Source: Paraferrimonas sp. SM1919 (lineage in GTDB: Bacteria > Pseudomonadota > Gammaproteobacteria > Enterobacterales > Shewanellaceae). Taken from it: a DNA stretch of 64,000 bases. The number at the start of each line of letters is the position of its first letter. Positions within the stretch are counted from its first letter, which is position 1. Of this stretch, positions 62,118-64,000 are shown piece by piece. The notes under the pieces were generated by a model. That model made no database searches and was not told the origin of the DNA. It was given only the letters and a program-made list of their open reading frames with translations. The stretch is from the NCBI RefSeq assembly GCF_010993985.1, contig NZ_WINH01000006.1, positions 1 through 64,000 of the forward strand, in the 5' to 3' direction. Both the position numbers and the translations under genes were made by a program.

Positions 62118-63413
62118 ATGAAGCCGTTTAAACATTTATTACTCGCAGCAACACTGATTAGTGGCAACTTATATGCCGCTCCTGTGTTAGATCGTATTGC
62201 CGTACAAGTAGATAACGGAGTCATTTTACAAAGCGATATCGACAATATGGTTGCTGAAATCAAGCGTTCAGCACAGGCTAATAAGCAACAATTACCTTCT
62301 GATAATGCCTTGAATGTGCAGGTCACCGAACGTCTAGTATTGACGCAATTGCAATTGCAAATGGCAGAAAGAATGGGCTTACAAATTGGTGACTTGCAAC
62401 TTGATCAAGCTATCGAGAATATTGCCCGTGAGCAAGGATTAACACTTAATCAAATGCGAGAGCAAATTGAAGCAAGTGGTATGAATTATGCCTCTTATCG
62501 TGAGAAGGTGCGTGAAGAAATTACCATTGGTGAAGTTCAACGCATTAATGTCCGCCGTCGTATTCAGATCACTCCTCAAGAAATGAATTCTTTGGTTGAA
62601 TTGATCAAAGAGCAAGGCATGCAAAATACCGCTTTTCATATTGGTCATATCCTAATTGAAGCGAGTTCAAACTCTTCCAGCGAAGAATTAGAAGCTTCCA
62701 AGAAACGAGCAGAAAAAACCTTAGAAGTACTAAAGGATGGAGGAGACTTCCGTCGCACGGCGATAGCCGCGTCTTCAGGCCCTAAAGCCCTCGAAGGAGG
62801 TGATTGGGGTTATATGAATGCCAATGAAATGCCGACCTTATTCGCAGAAGTTGCTAATACCGCCAAAAAAGGCGATATTATCGGTCCTATCAAAAGTGCT
62901 GCAGGCTTTCACATCATCACTATCTTTGATATAAAGGGACAAGAAATTCAAGAGATTAGTGAGTCAAATGCTCGCCATATCTTACTCAAACCTTCTCCAA
63001 TTCTTTCTGAAGACAGAGCCAAGCAAATGCTAGAGGGCTTTTTGGTTCAGATAAATAACGGTGAAGCCAAATTTGAAGAGCTTGCAAAAAAATACTCTGA
63101 AGATCCTGGTAGCGCTTTAAAAGGTGGGGAACTCGGTTGGGCTGATCCCAACATATATGTGCCAGCCTTTAAAGATGCTATGGCCCAATTAGAAATTAAC
63201 GGTATTTCTAAACCGTTCCGTTCCAGTCATGGTTGGCATATCGTACAAATTATTGATCGCCGTACCAGTGACGCTACAGACAAATTTAATACCGATAGAG
63301 CTTATCAACTTATTTATCGACGTAAATTTAATGATGAACTACAAAGCTGGCTCAGTGAAATACGCAGCGAAGCATACGTCGAAGAAATCAGCCCGTTAAA
63401 AAGACGCGGCTAG
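62118..63413 (+). CDS. surA: Periplasmic chaperone and peptidyl-prolyl isomerase SurA
   Basis: A 431-residue chaperone that carries unfolded outer-membrane proteins to the BAM complex. Signal peptide [21 protein letters not shown]-terminal chaperone region ([20 protein letters not shown]); two parvulin PpiC domains, the first around [13 protein letters not shown] to [11 protein letters not shown], the second around ARHILLKPS to [15 protein letters not shown] 62118 has AGGA ahead; the frame extends upstream to 62064 but without a signal-like start. It is downstream of lptD. Confidence 0.97.
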   Translation: MKPFKHLLLAATLISGNLYAAPVLDRIAVQVDNGVILQSDIDNMVAEIKRSAQANKQQLPSDNALNVQVTERLVLTQLQLQMAERMGLQIGDLQLDQAIENIAREQGLTLNQMREQIEASGMNYASYREKVREEITIGEVQRINVRRRIQITPQEMNSLVELIKEQGMQNTAFHIGHILIEASSNSSSEELEASKKRAEKTLEVLKDGGDFRRTAIAASSGPKALEGGDWGYMNANEMPTLFAEVANTAKKGDIIGPIKSAAGFHIITIFDIKGQEIQEISESNARHILLKPSPILSEDRAKQMLEGFLVQINNGEAKFEELAKKYSEDPGSALKGGELGWADPNIYVPAFKDAMAQLEINGISKPFRSSHGWHIVQIIDRRTSDATDKFNTDRAYQLIYRRKFNDELQSWLSEIRSEAYVEEISPLKRRG

Positions 63414-63421
63414 GAGATATT

Positions 63422-64000
63422 GTGACATTTAGGATTGCGATTACCCCTGGGGAACCCGCTGGTATTGGTCCAGACCTTACTGTAAAACTAGCTCAACAGG
63501 CATGGCCAGTTGAGCTGGTCGTTTGTGCCGATCCAAAACTGTTAGCTCAACGAGCTAAAAAGTTAGGATTGCCTTTACAATTGAGACCCTACCAACCCAC
63601 ACAGCCGCCACAGCCTCAAGAAGCCTGCACCTTAACTATTGCTCCATTTGCACTGAGTGTGGAATCTATTTGTGGCCAATTAGATGATCGCAATAGTGCT
63701 TACGTAGTGGAAACGCTTACCTTTGCAGGTGAGAAAAATATGGTTGGTGACTTCGACGCTGTGGTCACAGGTCCAGTTCATAAAGGCATCATCAATAAAG
63801 CCGGAATTTCATTTAGTGGTCATACTGAATTCTTTGCCCATCAAGCCGGTTGCAATGATGTGGTGATGCTACTGGCTAACGATATCATGCAAGTTGCACT
63901 GGTAACGACCCATATTCCTTTGGCCTACATCTCAAAAGCTATCACTCGTGAACGATTACATAAAATTATTGGTATACTTCACAGTGAACTAGTAGAAAAA
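63422..64000 (+). CDS. pdxA: 4-hydroxythreonine-4-phosphate dehydrogenase (partial, cut by window end)
   Basis: The first 193 codons of PdxA, which makes the precursor of pyridoxal phosphate in the DXP-dependent route. A GTG start with AGGAG ahead gives [19 protein letters not shown], and [18 protein letters not shown] and [11 protein letters not shown] are clear family sequences. The frame stays open to the last base; usual length is about 330. The surA-pdxA order is conserved in gammaproteobacteria. Confidence 0.96.
   Translation, partial: MTFRIAITPGEPAGIGPDLTVKLAQQAWPVELVVCADPKLLAQRAKKLGLPLQLRPYQPTQPPQPQEACTLTIAPFALSVESICGQLDDRNSAYVVETLTFAGEKNMVGDFDAVVTGPVHKGIINKAGISFSGHTEFFAHQAGCNDVVMLLANDIMQVALVTTHIPLAYISKAITRERLHKIIGILHSELVEK

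Overview
The window is chromosomal DNA from a moderately AT-rich marine gammaproteobacterium, most likely Shewanella or a close relative in the Alteromonadales. The argument is gene order as I remember it from Shewanella, not a search. Three conserved blocks recur: hptA / gltBD / mtn / TRIC protein / tyrS / M23 peptidase / anmK; erpA / DUF6776 / CLC / pyrB / hemL; and djlA-murU-amgK next to lptD-surA-pdxA. A two-receiver hybrid kinase beside rapA (resembling arcS) and a stand-alone Hpt protein also fit the atypical Arc system of Shewanella.

Layout. 1-569: no gene, but a probable integron attC site followed by a run of small hairpins, suggesting that an integron cassette array ends just left of the window. 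570-4636 (minus): yqfB, an Omp85-type outer-membrane barrel, alr and dnaB. 4806-8244: dienelactone hydrolase-like protein, an M3 peptidase lipoprotein and HptA. 8789-21448: gltBD, mtn, membrane and secreted proteins of unknown role, tyrS, an M23 endopeptidase and anmK. 21486-26429: an SPFH-tail protein, a tiny membrane protein, two transporters, an 8-bp tandem repeat, a second hairpin element and erpA. 26486-31581: DUF6776, CLC, pyrB, hemL and a DUF3185 protein. 31642-38008: an accessory-looking stretch with a sulfatase and a GH105-like hydrolase (both lipoproteins), a MITE-like element directly upstream of the sulfatase, an FUSC protein and an SPFH protein. 38181-47833: gnd, the EF-P module (efp, epmA, epmB), a soluble chemoreceptor-like protein, a MaoC protein, DUF3016, tcdA and a periplasmic ATP-dependent DNA ligase. 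47828-54683: the ArcS-like kinase and rapA. 54747-64000: a TraB/GumN protein, two small unknown proteins, a small barrel, then djlA-murU-amgK and lptD-surA-pdxA (the last cut by the window end).

Functional links. AnmK with AmgK and MurU form most of a peptidoglycan recycling route back to UDP-MurNAc. EpmA and EpmB modify Lys34 of EF-P. LptD and SurA are both outer-membrane assembly proteins. The ArcS-like kinase lacks an Hpt domain, and the separate HptA could provide the missing relay step. The sulfatase and GH105-like enzyme suggest use of a sulfated, uronate-containing algal polysaccharide.

I found no rRNA, tRNA, CRISPR array, prophage or complete IS. No wholly new multi-gene system is evident. 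The least explained material is non-coding: the attC site, two diverged copies of a three-hairpin element whose stems vary in a compensatory way, the MITE-like element and the 8-bp tandem repeat.
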